DNA of 47,017 bases from positions 1-47,017 of the forward strand of contig JAFGXL010000009.1 in assembly GCA_016936655.1 (NCBI GenBank). Reading direction: 5' to 3'. The stretch comes from Nitrospirota bacterium. Its GTDB lineage: Bacteria; Nitrospirota; Thermodesulfovibrionia; Thermodesulfovibrionales; Dissulfurispiraceae. The notes under the pieces were generated by a model, which was not told where the DNA came from, did no database searches, and saw nothing but the letters and a program-made list of their open reading frames with translations. Shown here piece by piece: positions 24,495-33,343 of the stretch (position 1 is the stretch's first letter; every line of letters begins with the position of its first letter). The translations under genes were made by a program, and so were the position numbers.

Positions 24495-26044
24495 CAGTCA
24501 GTCTCCGGCTGTTTGTTCTCTGGCTGAAGAGCTGGCGGCTGGGTCTTATCGCCCTTTTGCTGCTGAACAGGCTTAAGATCTGCTGTAGGGTATTCTATGC
24601 GCCTGTGGAATATACCTGTAAGAATATATGTAAACCTCTTTTTTATCTCTGATATGTCTTTCAAAGTAAGTTCACACTCGTCAATCTGCCCGTCAAGAAA
24701 AATGTGGTTTATAATCTTCTCTACAAGGGCTGATATTCTTGCAGGAGTCGGATCAGCAAGAGACCTTGATGCAGCTTCAACAGCATCTGCCATCATCACT
24801 ATAGCTGCGATTCTTGTCTGAGGTCTTGGGCCTGGATATCTAAAGCTTTTTGGATCCGGCAGTTCATTTGTTACCTGCTCCACAGCCTTTTGGTAAAAAT
24901 ATGTTATGAGGCTTGTGCCATGGTGCTGCTGGATTATGTCTATAACAGATTCAGGCACACTATGCTGTCTTGCCAGCTCAACGCCCTCTTTGACATGCGC
25001 TATCAATATTTTGCTGCTCATGTTTGGGGTCAGCTTTTCGTGCTTATTTTCTGCCTGCATCTGGTTTTCAATAAAATATTCCGGCATCTTCACCTTGCCT
25101 ATATCATGATAATAGGCGCTAACCTTGGCGAGCATGGGATTTGCTCCGACCGCCTCTGCCGCAGCCTCTGCAAGACTGCCGACAATAACGCTGTGATGAT
25201 AAGTGCCTGGTGCGTTTATCATAAGATTGCGCATTAGAGGCTGGTTCAGATCAAGAAGCTCCATCAGGCTTATATCTGTCTTGAGACCAAAAAGATATTC
25301 TATTAACGGCAGCAGCAGCATAACCACTGCAGATACAAATACTCCGGAAAGAAAAGCGAACATAAAAGCCGGAGGAGCCTGACTGCTAAAAAGATTGCCC
25401 TCAAAAAGCATCAGTACTGATGCTGCCGCAACGCTCACAATACTCACATAAAAGCCGCCTTTGATTATCGAAAACCTCTTTGTCGACCCTATAACACTAA
25501 AAGCTGCTGTAAGACTTCCTATAAATGTGTATATTGAATAAAAAGGCGTATTAAGCCATATACCGCTCAAAAGACTTATAACAAAAGAGAAAATTATAGC
25601 TGTATGGAAATCGAAAATAAGTGTCACCAGCATTGCACCCAGAGGTATAGGCAGAGCGTAAATAAAAATATCGCTGCCAGGAAGATCAAGTCCCTTTTGT
25701 ATAGCTGCAAGAAAATATTCGGCAACCCTGCCGGCAAGCAGAGTGCCTGTAAGAAGCAGCCCCAGCAGCACCAGCATTCTGTAATTTTTAAGATACTGAG
25801 GCTTGTACCTCTTAATGTCCTTGTAAAAAATAAAGAGTATGAATGATGTTATAAAAAGAGTGCCTGTAAAATAGCTGAGCCCCATTTTTCTGCCTATGAA
25901 AAAAGCTACGGCCAGACTTATAGCCACAAGCAGCCAAAACCTGCGTATGTCATGCTTGCCTGAACATAACCTGCTCATCTCGCATGAAAAGAAGTTTTTT
26001 ATTTTGCCTTGCCCTGGCAAGCTACTCTGACCCACGTTTTTCAT
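24494..26044 (-). CDS. 7TM-HD family membrane phosphohydrolase (PgpH-like c-di-AMP phosphodiesterase)
   Basis: The membrane protein has about seven helices (roughly residues 35-280 of this start), then a cytosolic HD domain. HD motifs seen are TYHHSVIVGSLAEAAAEAVGAN, then AYYHDIGKVKMPEYF, IIQQHHG and MMADAVEAASRSL. PgpH of Listeria, the best-known relative, degrades c-di-AMP; the same activity is plausible but unproven here. At about 515-533 residues it is much shorter than PgpH (about 700) and lacks the extracellular 7TMR-HDED sensor domain. The C-terminus ends in a Gln/Pro-rich tail. The start is uncertain: the frame opens to an ATG at 26095; a GAGAGG at 26046-26051 favours a GTG at 26035, and ATG 26044 lies between. 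All these overlap phoH. Confidence 0.85.
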   Translation of the reverse strand: MKNVGQSSLPGQGKIKNFFSCEMSRLCSGKHDIRRFWLLVAISLAVAFFIGRKMGLSYFTGTLFITSFILFIFYKDIKRYKPQYLKNYRMLVLLGLLLTGTLLAGRVAEYFLAAIQKGLDLPGSDIFIYALPIPLGAMLVTLIFDFHTAIIFSFVISLLSGIWLNTPFYSIYTFIGSLTAAFSVIGSTKRFSIIKGGFYVSIVSVAAASVLMLFEGNLFSSQAPPAFMFAFLSGVFVSAVVMLLLPLIEYLFGLKTDISLMELLDLNQPLMRNLMINAPGTYHHSVIVGSLAEAAAEAVGANPMLAKVSAYYHDIGKVKMPEYFIENQMQAENKHEKLTPNMSSKILIAHVKEGVELARQHSVPESVIDIIQQHHGTSLITYFYQKAVEQVTNELPDPKSFRYPGPRPQTRIAAIVMMADAVEAASRSLADPTPARISALVEKIINHIFLDGQIDECELTLKDISEIKKRFTYILTGIFHRRIEYPTADLKPVQQQKGDKTQPPALQPENKQPETD

Positions 26045-26984
26045 ACCTCTCATATGCCATAACAATCTTCTGCACAAGTCTGTGCCTGACAACATCCTTT
26101 TCGGTGAAATAGATTATCTTTATGTCGTCTATATTGTCCAGTATTTTAAGAGCCTCGACAAGGCCTGAAGATCTTCCTGCAGGCAGGTCGATCTGTGTTA
26201 TATCTCCTGTAATAACTGTCTTTGACCCAAACCCCAGCCTTGTGAGGTACATCTTCATCTGCTCGTTTGTAGTGTTTTGAGCTTCATCAAGTATGATGAA
26301 TGAATCATTAAGAGTCCTGCCCCTCATAAAAGCGAGCGGAGCTATCTCTATAATTCCACGCTCTATAAGTTTTGTTGCCTTGTCAATGTCCATCATATCA
26401 AAAAGCGCATCGTAAAGCGGGCGCAGATATGGGCTCACCTTTTCAGCAATATCGCCCGGAAGAAATCCCAGCTTCTCTCCTGCTTCAACAGCAGGCCTAA
26501 CAAGCACTATTCTGGATATCTCTTTAGCCAGAAGCGCGCTTATAGCCATAGCCATAGCTAGATATGTCTTGCCTGTACCTGCCGGACCTATGCCGAATGA
26601 AATATCATATTGGCGAATCGAGTCTATATACCTGCGCTGATTCTGGGTTTTGGGTATGATGAATCTTCTTTTGGAAGATACGGGTATGCTGCCTGAAAAG
26701 AGCTTTTTTATAGATACATCCTCTCCTTCAGCAACAGCCTTCACAGCACTGCTTATATCCTCTGGCCTCAGGCTGTATCCATCTGTGTTTACAGACCTGA
26801 TCTCATCTATCAGTTTTTGTGCCTTTGCAAGGTTCTTTTCTTCACCGCTGAGTATAAGCTTGTTTCCTCTTATGCTTATAGCGACACCAAGCGGAGCCTC
26901 GAGCATTTTGAGGGTCTTGTCAAGGCCGCCGTGAATGAATGGATACTCTTTCTCTTCATCCAGCAGAAGCTCTATCGTATTCGT
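26022..26984 (-). CDS. phoH: PhoH family ATPase, start codon non-canonical or uncertain
   Basis: PhoH/YbeZ-type RNA-associated ATPase, typically paired with YbeY. The P-loop is GPAGTGKTYLAMAMA, with PAVEAGEKLGFLPGD, FIILDEAQNTT and TRLGFGSKTVITGDITQIDLP. The N-terminal KH-like region is present. The first ATG (26904-26906) has no ribosome-binding site, and the frame continues upstream with family-like sequence (IELLLDEEKEYPF, FIHGGLDKTLKMLE) to a stop at 26997-26999. A GGGAGG lies at 26989-26994. No ATG, GTG or TTG occurs in between. Candidates are ACG 26982-26984 (4 bases after the site; used here, giving about 320 residues, a normal length) or ACG 26976-26978. ATG 26906 would give 294 residues. 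Confidence 0.9.
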   Translation of the reverse strand, partial: TNTIELLLDEEKEYPFIHGGLDKTLKMLEAPLGVAISIRGNKLILSGEEKNLAKAQKLIDEIRSVNTDGYSLRPEDISSAVKAVAEGEDVSIKKLFSGSIPVSSKRRFIIPKTQNQRRYIDSIRQYDISFGIGPAGTGKTYLAMAMAISALLAKEISRIVLVRPAVEAGEKLGFLPGDIAEKVSPYLRPLYDALFDMMDIDKATKLIERGIIEIAPLAFMRGRTLNDSFIILDEAQNTTNEQMKMYLTRLGFGSKTVITGDITQIDLPAGRSSGLVEALKILDNIDDIKIIYFTEKDVVRHRLVQKIVMAYERYEKRGSE

Positions 26985-27021
26985 AATTCCTCCCGATTAT
27001 CAGCTGTAGCAGACAAGATCC

Positions 27022-27873
27022 CTACTTATCGATCTTTGTGATGAAATTGTCTATGCCTGTCTTTGCCTTAAGGCCGGCAGCAGCCTTTGAGGCTGATGAC
27101 CATGTTGTGTAGCTTCCTGAATGGACTCTATAGTAGTCGCTGCTGTTTCTTCTGTTCAGAACATAGGCATTGATATTTTTTGCTGCAAGCTTTCTTTTGA
27201 GATTATCTGCTCCAACCTTGGATGGAAACGCTCCAAACTGGATTGTATAGATTCCTTTAGGAGCTGAATACTGCTTAGGCTTTACAGAAGTGCGGGGCTT
27301 GCTGCTCTTGTTTTTCTGCTGCTGAACAACAGGAGCAGTTGTCTGAGCCTGCTGCTCAACATCCCCTCTTATAAGCGGCATCTTCATATCCTGCTGGGTA
27401 TTTTTTAGAAGAGACCTCTCTGGAGCTTGCCTTGTCAAAGGTTCAGGCGCAGGCTTTTGCACAGGCTGTTGAAAAGCTGGCTTCTGAACTGACTGAACAG
27501 GCGAACTATTCTGCTGAGTTCTGCTCTCATTATAAACCGGGGGCTGGCCTGCCTGCGGCACAGGCATGAACACAGGCTCTTTTGGAGCTATCACAGGCTT
27601 AATCGAATCAGTAGAAGCAGGCTTTGGATCTGTTATTGGCGATGGCTGTGTAGCGTTTGCGCTAGCAGGCTCCAGAACGCGCTTTTCATCAGGAACAATG
27701 ACCTCGCTCTTTTTCTGGCTGATCGATTCATCATGATGATCACTGCCAAGGCTGGATATGCCCATAAGGTATCCAACAACCATGCTTATAACAGCTATAG
27801 CCACTGAAGCCAGCACTGCTGTGCTCTTGCTTAAGAGAATAATTGATGTTTTTTCAATGGCTTTTGACTTCAT
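27022..27873 (-). CDS. SPOR-domain membrane protein
   Basis: The 283-residue protein has one N-terminal membrane helix (about 17-40), a long Pro/Gln/Ala-rich linker (about 50-205) and a C-terminal SPOR domain (about 208-283: IYTIQFGAFPSKVGADNLKRKL, then YRVHSGSYTTWSSASKAAAGLK). SPOR domains bind peptidoglycan strands lacking stem peptides at division septa. The likely place is the periplasm, tethered to the inner membrane, in division or in remodelling with the SpoIID-like protein encoded two genes upstream. The start overlaps the queA stop by four bases (ATGA). Confidence 0.9.
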   Translation of the reverse strand: MKSKAIEKTSIILLSKSTAVLASVAIAVISMVVGYLMGISSLGSDHHDESISQKKSEVIVPDEKRVLEPASANATQPSPITDPKPASTDSIKPVIAPKEPVFMPVPQAGQPPVYNESRTQQNSSPVQSVQKPAFQQPVQKPAPEPLTRQAPERSLLKNTQQDMKMPLIRGDVEQQAQTTAPVVQQQKNKSSKPRTSVKPKQYSAPKGIYTIQFGAFPSKVGADNLKRKLAAKNINAYVLNRRNSSDYYRVHSGSYTTWSSASKAAAGLKAKTGIDNFITKIDK

Positions 27874-28928
27874 ATGATAAGCATAGCATCACCATAGGAG
27901 AAAAATCTATAACCCATACCTACGGCCTCTTTATAAGCTTTTATCAGATTTTCGTAACCGCAAAATGCGGATGCAAGCATCAGCGGAGTTGACATGGGAA
28001 GATGAAAATTCGTCAGCAGACAGTCGACTGCCCTGAATCTGTACCCCGGATATATAAAGATTGATGTAGAACCAGAAACATACTCTTCTGAAGCGCTGTC
28101 ATTTATGTCTGACATTTCTGTATAAATGCCGCTCATATAAGCCTCTATCGCCCTGGTTGTTGTTGTACCTACACTAAAAACCCTTCTGCCATGCTCCCTT
28201 GTCTTCTGAATCTTATTGGTAAGATCCACAGAGATCTTGAAAAACTCTGCATCCATCCTATGGTCTTCAACCCTCTCTGCTCTTAACGGCTTGAATGTTC
28301 CAGATCCTACATGAAGCGTGAGCATATTAACATCTACACCCTTGTCTCTAAGTTTGGCCAACAGGTCAGCTGTAAAGTGCAGTCCGGCAGTCGGCGCTGC
28401 TATAGAACCCTGATGCTCTGCATAAACAGTCTGGTACCGCTCCCTGTCATACTCATCAGGAAGCCTTCTTATATAAGGAGGAAGCGGCATGCCTCCATAG
28501 GTATCCAATACATCCATAACATCAAGTGTATTGTCCTGGAGCCTGAGAAGTTTTATCCTGGGGCTTATTGGAGAAACCTTTTCAGTCCATATAACTGCTG
28601 CCACTTTGCTGCCTAGCATTATACTGCCCTTCACATTAGATTTGCAGAGCACCTCCCAAACGCCGGGCTTGTGTGTTTCTTTGACAAAAAGAAGCTCCAC
28701 AATCTTTCCTGACTCTGTAACTGCTGATATTCGGACAGGCATAACTTTTGTGTTGTTTATAAGGAGGATATCACCTTCATCCAGATAATCAGGAAGGTCG
28801 CTAAAAAACCTGTGTTCATGCTCACCGCTTTTGCGCAGGACAAAAAGCCTGGAAAGGTCTCTTTTATCAGACGGTCTTAAAGCAATCAGATTCTGCGGAA
28901 GGTCGAAATTAAAATCACTGGAAAGCAT
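27870..28928 (-). CDS. queA: S-adenosylmethionine:tRNA ribosyltransferase-isomerase (queuosine)
   Basis: Transfers and isomerises the ribosyl moiety of SAM to preQ1 in tRNA, making epoxyqueuosine. The 352 residues are the usual length. Recognisable segments are the N-terminal FDLPQNLIALRPSDKRDLSRL, GDILLINNTKVMPVRI, YGGMPLPPYIRR, QTVYAEHQGSIAAPTAGLHFT and the C-terminal FHLPMSTPLMLASAFCGYENL. It overlaps the SpoIID-like gene by 14 bases. queH, which catalyses the next step, is two genes upstream in the same operon. Confidence 0.97.
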   Translation of the reverse strand: MLSSDFNFDLPQNLIALRPSDKRDLSRLFVLRKSGEHEHRFFSDLPDYLDEGDILLINNTKVMPVRISAVTESGKIVELLFVKETHKPGVWEVLCKSNVKGSIMLGSKVAAVIWTEKVSPISPRIKLLRLQDNTLDVMDVLDTYGGMPLPPYIRRLPDEYDRERYQTVYAEHQGSIAAPTAGLHFTADLLAKLRDKGVDVNMLTLHVGSGTFKPLRAERVEDHRMDAEFFKISVDLTNKIQKTREHGRRVFSVGTTTTRAIEAYMSGIYTEMSDINDSASEEYVSGSTSIFIYPGYRFRAVDCLLTNFHLPMSTPLMLASAFCGYENLIKAYKEAVGMGYRFFSYGDAMLII

Positions 28929-29937
28929 AATGCTCTACTACTGTGCCTGGATAAAATTTTTGAAGTATTTCCGTGTATGTCTTTCCCTCTTTTGCCATAA
29001 GCAAAGATGACCATTGGCAGAGGCCTACACCATGACCATAGCCCTTCCCCTCAAACACAACCCTATCATCCTGTATGCTCATCCTTGTAACGAGTGTGCT
29101 AGGCAGCTTTTCCCATCCGATCTTTCTTCTGAAGTCCTTTGCCGGAATCACAAGCTCTTTGGTTGTGTTTATTATCTTAAGGTCTTTTATTCTGGCAGAT
29201 GCAGTCTGTGAAAGCGTAACTATATCTTTTATTCCGCTTATTTCCAAAGCCTTTTCTATATCTACCAATGGAATTTTTCGCTCCCACATAAAGAAAGGAG
29301 ACAGCTCGCTGTTTGTCTCAACCACCTTTAGATAAGGATACTCCTTGCCGAACACCTCAACAGGATCTTCTGTCATCCCGCCGCTGGTAGAGTGGTAATA
29401 AGCAATTATAGGTTTGCCATCATATGTGATCACTTCACTACGTGTATCATCTACAGCCTTGAGTATGGATTCAGGCACGCTGCCGCCTTTATACACCTGA
29501 TGCAGTACTGATGATGTAAGATGAAAACCAGCAGCAGATTTAGAAGCATTCTGCATCTGGTAGATTGCGTATGTCCTTGCTGCCACAGCCTGTGCCTTGA
29601 GAGCCTCGGCGTCCCAGCTGCTTCCAACCTCACCGACTATAACTCCCTTTATATAATCCTCAATAGGCATCTCGTTGACTACATAAATGCCTCTTTCTCC
29701 TTTATAAATATCTATCCTGCCGGAGAATGTTGCTCTGCCGACAAGCACATGGGCATCTGTCTGAGATCCAAGCTTTTCGAGCTTTTCATCTTTTTTAGGC
29801 AAAAGCGGATTTTTTGGATCAACAATAAGCACCCTTATTTTTATCTCAGTATCATTAGCTGCTGCAGAAGCGGTAGGCAGCAAAACAGAAAGCATACAAC
29901 AAATACCTAAAAGCAGCACGCTTGGTTTTATTGCCAC
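28915..29937 (-). CDS. SpoIID/LytB domain protein
   Basis: The 340-residue protein begins at a GTG overlapping the queH stop by one base (TAGTG). It has a signal peptide (about 1-27). The SpoIID domain is recognised from MPIEDYIKGVIVGEVGSSWDAEALKAQAVAARTYA-like sequence, the HSTSGGMTEDPVEVFG region and GKGYGHGVGLCQW. SpoIID proteins are lytic transglycosylases on denuded glycan; the catalytic Glu in the GEVGSSW region is present. In non-sporulating bacteria the role is wall remodelling, and the SPOR protein two genes down binds the same denuded glycan. The GHGVGLCQW motif fits the active-site groove. Confidence 0.92.
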   Translation of the reverse strand: MAIKPSVLLLGICCMLSVLLPTASAAANDTEIKIRVLIVDPKNPLLPKKDEKLEKLGSQTDAHVLVGRATFSGRIDIYKGERGIYVVNEMPIEDYIKGVIVGEVGSSWDAEALKAQAVAARTYAIYQMQNASKSAAGFHLTSSVLHQVYKGGSVPESILKAVDDTRSEVITYDGKPIIAYYHSTSGGMTEDPVEVFGKEYPYLKVVETNSELSPFFMWERKIPLVDIEKALEISGIKDIVTLSQTASARIKDLKIINTTKELVIPAKDFRRKIGWEKLPSTLVTRMSIQDDRVVFEGKGYGHGVGLCQWSSLLMAKEGKTYTEILQKFYPGTVVEHYAFQ

Positions 29938-30476
29938 TATTTTTTACCTCTCTGCATATATCTTTCCTCTTCTGAATATACACAGCCGCAATACTTCTGG
30001 CTGTAAAAACCCATATCCTTGCCCATTCTTTGTCCCTCTCTGAATCCCGGTCTGAAGTCTTCAGGCAAAAATTCAACCCCATATTTTTCCTGTAGCATCT
30101 TGCCGATCTCTATTATAAGGCTCTGATTTTGGTAAGGACTCACAAGCAGAGTAGTAGTAAAAGCATCTGCTCCGGAAGACTTCGCAGCGCTCGCTGCCTC
30201 CTCAAGCCGGGCTGAGTAGCAATATTCGCATCTCTGTTCTTCTTTGCCTGCTGTATTACGCAAAAACTCCCTCAATCCATATTCATCTTTATAAAGAGTA
30301 TCCAGCCCCCACATCATGTCTAACTGCTTCATAGAAGATAGCCTATTTTTGTATTCAGTAAAAGGATGAATGTTGGGATTAAACCATAACCCGCGCACCT
30401 CAGCGCCCTTCTCTCTCATAGACTTTACAGGATACAAGGCGCAGTTGGCGCAGCATATATGCATCAATACTTTCAT
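29937..30476 (-). CDS. queH: Epoxyqueuosine reductase QueH
   Basis: Catalyses the last step of queuosine synthesis (reduction of epoxyqueuosine in tRNA) with a 4Fe-4S cluster; it is the non-homologous alternative to QueG. Cysteine motifs are MHICCANCALYP near the N-terminus, CEYCY in the middle and YCGCVYSEEER near the C-terminus. The start is ATG 30476, with AAGGGA just upstream, giving 179 residues; a longer frame to 30542 would overlap ruvB and adds unrelated sequence. The gene follows ruvB by 7 bases. With queA two genes on, the operon carries two queuosine steps. Confidence 0.93.
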   Translation of the reverse strand: MKVLMHICCANCALYPVKSMREKGAEVRGLWFNPNIHPFTEYKNRLSSMKQLDMMWGLDTLYKDEYGLREFLRNTAGKEEQRCEYCYSARLEEAASAAKSSGADAFTTTLLVSPYQNQSLIIEIGKMLQEKYGVEFLPEDFRPGFREGQRMGKDMGFYSQKYCGCVYSEEERYMQRGKK

Positions 30477-30483
30477 ATATCCC

Positions 30484-31506
30484 TTAAAAGAGCCCGTTAG
30501 GTATGCTTCTGCCCAGGTGCTCATATGCTGTTCTTGTAGCAAGCCTGCCTCTTGAGGTGCGCTCTATAAGCCCCTCCTGCAACAGATAAGGCTCATAAAC
30601 ATCCTCTATAGTCTCCCTATCCTCACGCAGCGAAGCTGCTATGGCATCAATGCCAACGGGTCCACCGCTAAACTTATCTATGATTGTGAGCAGCAATTTT
30701 CTGTCCACATCATCGAGCCCGAGCCTGTCAACATCCAGAGCTGTAAGAGCATTCCTTGCTATATCAATATTTATTATTCCATCGCCCTTAACCTGAGCAA
30801 AATCGCGCAGCCTCTTGAGCAGCCTGTTGGCTATTCTGGGTGTTCCTCGAGATCTGCCTGCTATCTCGAGTGCAGCATCATCAGTCATCTCTATGCCGAG
30901 CAGTCCTGAAGAGCGGGAAACTATATGCCTAAGGTCATCGGTTGAATAGAAGTCAAGCCTGGCAATTATGCCGAACCTGTCTCTAAGCGGTGAGGTGAGA
31001 AGACCTGTCCTTGTTGTAGCTCCTATAAGAGTAAATCTCGGCAGATTCAGCTTTAAAGTTCTGGCGCTTGGGCCCTGCCCTATGATTATATCGAGCTTAA
31101 AGTCCTCCATTGCGGGATAGAGAACCTCCTCCACAATTCTGGGCATTCTGTGTATTTCATCTATGAAAAGTATGTCGTTTTCTGCAAGATTAGTCAGTAT
31201 TGCAGCAAGATCGCCTGACCTTTCTATAACAGGTCCGGAGGTGGTCTTAATATTTACATTCAATTCATTAGCTATTATGGATGCAAGCGTGGTCTTGCCT
31301 AAGCCGGGAGGACCGCAAAAAAGCACGTGGTCAAGAGACTCTTTTCTGAAACGTGCTCCTGCTATAAAGACCTTGAGATTTTCTTTGAGCTTGTCCTGGC
31401 CGACGAACTCATCAATTGTCCTTGGCCTGAGAGTTAATTCATAAGTAATATCTTCCTGGGCTGCCTCAGGGCTTAATGATCCCGGGTCCCTGTCTTCAAT
31501 CCTCAT
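30484..31506 (-). CDS. ruvB: Holliday junction branch-migration ATPase RuvB
   Basis: AAA+ motor that drives Holliday junction branch migration with RuvA. The 340 residues include Walker [12 protein letters not shown], Walker [11 protein letters not shown], sensor ATTRTGLL and arginine-finger region SPLRDRFGI. The C-terminal winged helix (about 260-335) is complete. It lies 15 bases downstream of ruvA and 7 bases before queH. Order on this strand is ruvC-ruvA-ruvB. Confidence 0.97.
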   Translation of the reverse strand: MRIEDRDPGSLSPEAAQEDITYELTLRPRTIDEFVGQDKLKENLKVFIAGARFRKESLDHVLFCGPPGLGKTTLASIIANELNVNIKTTSGPVIERSGDLAAILTNLAENDILFIDEIHRMPRIVEEVLYPAMEDFKLDIIIGQGPSARTLKLNLPRFTLIGATTRTGLLTSPLRDRFGIIARLDFYSTDDLRHIVSRSSGLLGIEMTDDAALEIAGRSRGTPRIANRLLKRLRDFAQVKGDGIINIDIARNALTALDVDRLGLDDVDRKLLLTIIDKFSGGPVGIDAIAASLREDRETIEDVYEPYLLQEGLIERTSRGRLATRTAYEHLGRSIPNGLF

Positions 31507-31521
31507 ATTTCAGCAGTCCCT

Positions 31522-32091
31522 TCACTCTTTTGTTAAATATTTTAATGATTCGCGCAGCAAAGTTTCAATGTCTCTCTGGCCTGACGAATATACCTTTTGA
31601 AGAGCTTCAAGCGCAAATGCACGTTTATACCCAAGATTAACAAGAGCAGAAAGAGTATCTTCAAAAACAGCATCGCCCTTTTCCTTCATTGAAGGAAGCT
31701 TTTCCCTCAGCTCTAAAATCAGCCTCTGAGCTGTCTTTTTACCTAGCCCTGGCACCCTGCACAAGAATGCTGTATCCTCAGTTGTTATGGCTCGGTGAAA
31801 ATCATCCGGCGGTATTGTTGAAAGTATGCTCAGCGCAATTTTGGGTCCTACACCTGAGATACCTAGCAGGGTCATGAATATCCTTTTTTCTGCATCTGCG
31901 CTGAAGCCGTAAAGAGTTATGGCTTCTTCCCTCACATGAGTATAAATATGCAAAAAAACCTCGCTGCCCTCATCAGGAAGCGCTGAAAGAAGTGTAAGAG
32001 GAGCATGAACATCATATCCAACTCCTCCTGTCTCTACTATAATGCACTCTGGCCTCTTTGACATAAGCCTACCTCTAAGAGATGCTATCAT
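31522..32091 (-). CDS. ruvA: Holliday junction DNA-binding protein RuvA
   Basis: Tetrameric Holliday junction binder and partner of RuvB. The 189 residues have domain I (OB-fold: MIASLRGRL, GVGYDVHAPL), domain II with two helix-hairpin-helix motifs (LLGISGVGPKIALSIL and LCRVPGLGKKTAQRLILEL) and the C-terminal domain III (about 140-189) contacting RuvB. It lies between ruvC (44 bases upstream) and ruvB (15 bases downstream). Confidence 0.97.
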   Translation of the reverse strand: MIASLRGRLMSKRPECIIVETGGVGYDVHAPLTLLSALPDEGSEVFLHIYTHVREEAITLYGFSADAEKRIFMTLLGISGVGPKIALSILSTIPPDDFHRAITTEDTAFLCRVPGLGKKTAQRLILELREKLPSMKEKGDAVFEDTLSALVNLGYKRAFALEALQKVYSSGQRDIETLLRESLKYLTKE

Positions 32092-32135
32092 CTTTTCTGA
32101 AACCTCCGGATATAATATTTATATTCAGGGTCATT

Positions 32136-32651
32136 TCAATAACCTGCTGGCGGCTTCATATGCACATGGCATATGGCTATGGCCAATGCATCAGCGCTGT
32201 CCGGCGTCAACTGCCTGTTTATAGCGAGCAGCTGCTTAACCATCATCTGCACCTGTGACTTATCCGCCTTTCCATACCCTACAACAGCCTTTTTGACCTC
32301 AAGAGGGCTGTATTCGTGTATATGCAGACCAGTTGAAGCAGCGGCTGCAAGCACAACGCCTCTTGTATGCCCAAGGCTGAGCGCTGCTTTTATACCCTTT
32401 GCAAAAAACATCTTCTCAACTGCAATCTCATCAGGCTTATGTTCAGCTATCAACTCTGCAAGAGATTCATACAGCTCCTTTAATCTAACATGCAGCAGTT
32501 TTGAGGGCTGCATCATTATTATGCCTGAAGAAATATAACTGTACTGATTGGTTCCGACAAATGCTCTTTTTGATGCCTCTTTTTCATCAGGCATATAGAT
32601 AATTCCGTATCCGCATTTGAAGCTTCCTGGGTCAATTCCGAGTATCTTCAT
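32136..32651 (-). CDS. ruvC: Crossover junction endodeoxyribonuclease RuvC
   Basis: Cuts Holliday junctions symmetrically. The 171 residues show the RNase H-like fold with acidic active-site residues in ILGIDPGS (Asp 7), IAVEKMFFAKG (Glu) and TPDSADALAIAICH (two Asp). The start is ATG 32649-32651. A small hairpin TTGCGC/GCGCAA (32658-32663, 32668-32673) sits just before it. 99 bases separate it from gmhA; apart from that hairpin the gap holds nothing recognisable. Confidence 0.97.
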   Translation of the reverse strand: MKILGIDPGSFKCGYGIIYMPDEKEASKRAFVGTNQYSYISSGIIMMQPSKLLHVRLKELYESLAELIAEHKPDEIAVEKMFFAKGIKAALSLGHTRGVVLAAAASTGLHIHEYSPLEVKKAVVGYGKADKSQVQMMVKQLLAINRQLTPDSADALAIAICHVHMKPPAGY

Positions 32652-32750
32652 AGCTTCTTGCGCTGTGGCGCAATGTGAGAGAAATTTTTATCTGTTTTGT
32701 AGAATTCTGAAAAGTTGGGGAGTCCTGAAATGGCAAAGATGCTCTGGCGG

Positions 32751-33335
32751 TCATCTTTTTCTCGGAGCTTCGAAAAGTATCTCCTCTATCATCTGGCAGA
32801 GCACATGGCCGAGCGTGATGTGCGTCTCCTGTATTCTTGGCGTATCCTCTGACTGGACAACAAAGGCATAGTCAGACTTAGAGGCAAACTTTTCACCCTT
32901 AAGGCCTGTAAGGGCTATGACCTTCATGCCCTTCTTTTTTGCAGCATCAACTGCCTTGAGTATATTCTTTGATGTGCCGCTTGTGGATATAGCTATGACA
33001 ATATCATCTTCTTCACCAAGCGTCTTGACCTGCCTGGCGAATATCTCAGAATAGTCATAGTCATTTGCTATTGACGTAAGAACAGCAACATCTGTATTTA
33101 CCGCAATTGCGGGAAGGCCAGGCCTCTCCATCTTGAATCTGTTAACGAATTCTGCAGCAAGATGTGATGCGTCGCATGCGCTGCCGCCATTGCCGAAGAG
33201 TATAAGTTTTTTGCCTCTATCGAATGTGCCTGCTATAAGGTTTGCTACCTCGATAATCAGCGCGCTGTTTTCGCGCGCAAATTTTTCTTTAATCCTCGCA
33301 CTCTCATCAAAGGCCTTTATGACTTTCTTTTCCAT
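32751..33335 (-). CDS. gmhA: Phosphoheptose isomerase (sedoheptulose 7-phosphate isomerase)
   Basis: First step of ADP-heptose synthesis for lipopolysaccharide inner core. The 194 residues form one SIS domain: LILFGNGGSACDASHLAAEFVNRF, AVNTDVAVLTSIANDYDY, the ISTSGTSKNILKAVDAAKKKG substrate loop and the C-terminal QETHITLGHVLCQMIE with metal-binding Glu/His. No other heptose genes are here, so the product may be used by a remote pathway. The promoter -10 box ends 9 bases before the ATG, so the message is predicted to be leaderless. It may head a run continuing into ruvCAB. Confidence 0.95.
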   Translation of the reverse strand: MEKKVIKAFDESARIKEKFARENSALIIEVANLIAGTFDRGKKLILFGNGGSACDASHLAAEFVNRFKMERPGLPAIAVNTDVAVLTSIANDYDYSEIFARQVKTLGEEDDIVIAISTSGTSKNILKAVDAAKKKGMKVIALTGLKGEKFASKSDYAFVVQSEDTPRIQETHITLGHVLCQMIEEILFEAPRKR

Positions 33336-33343
33336 TCGGTTAG

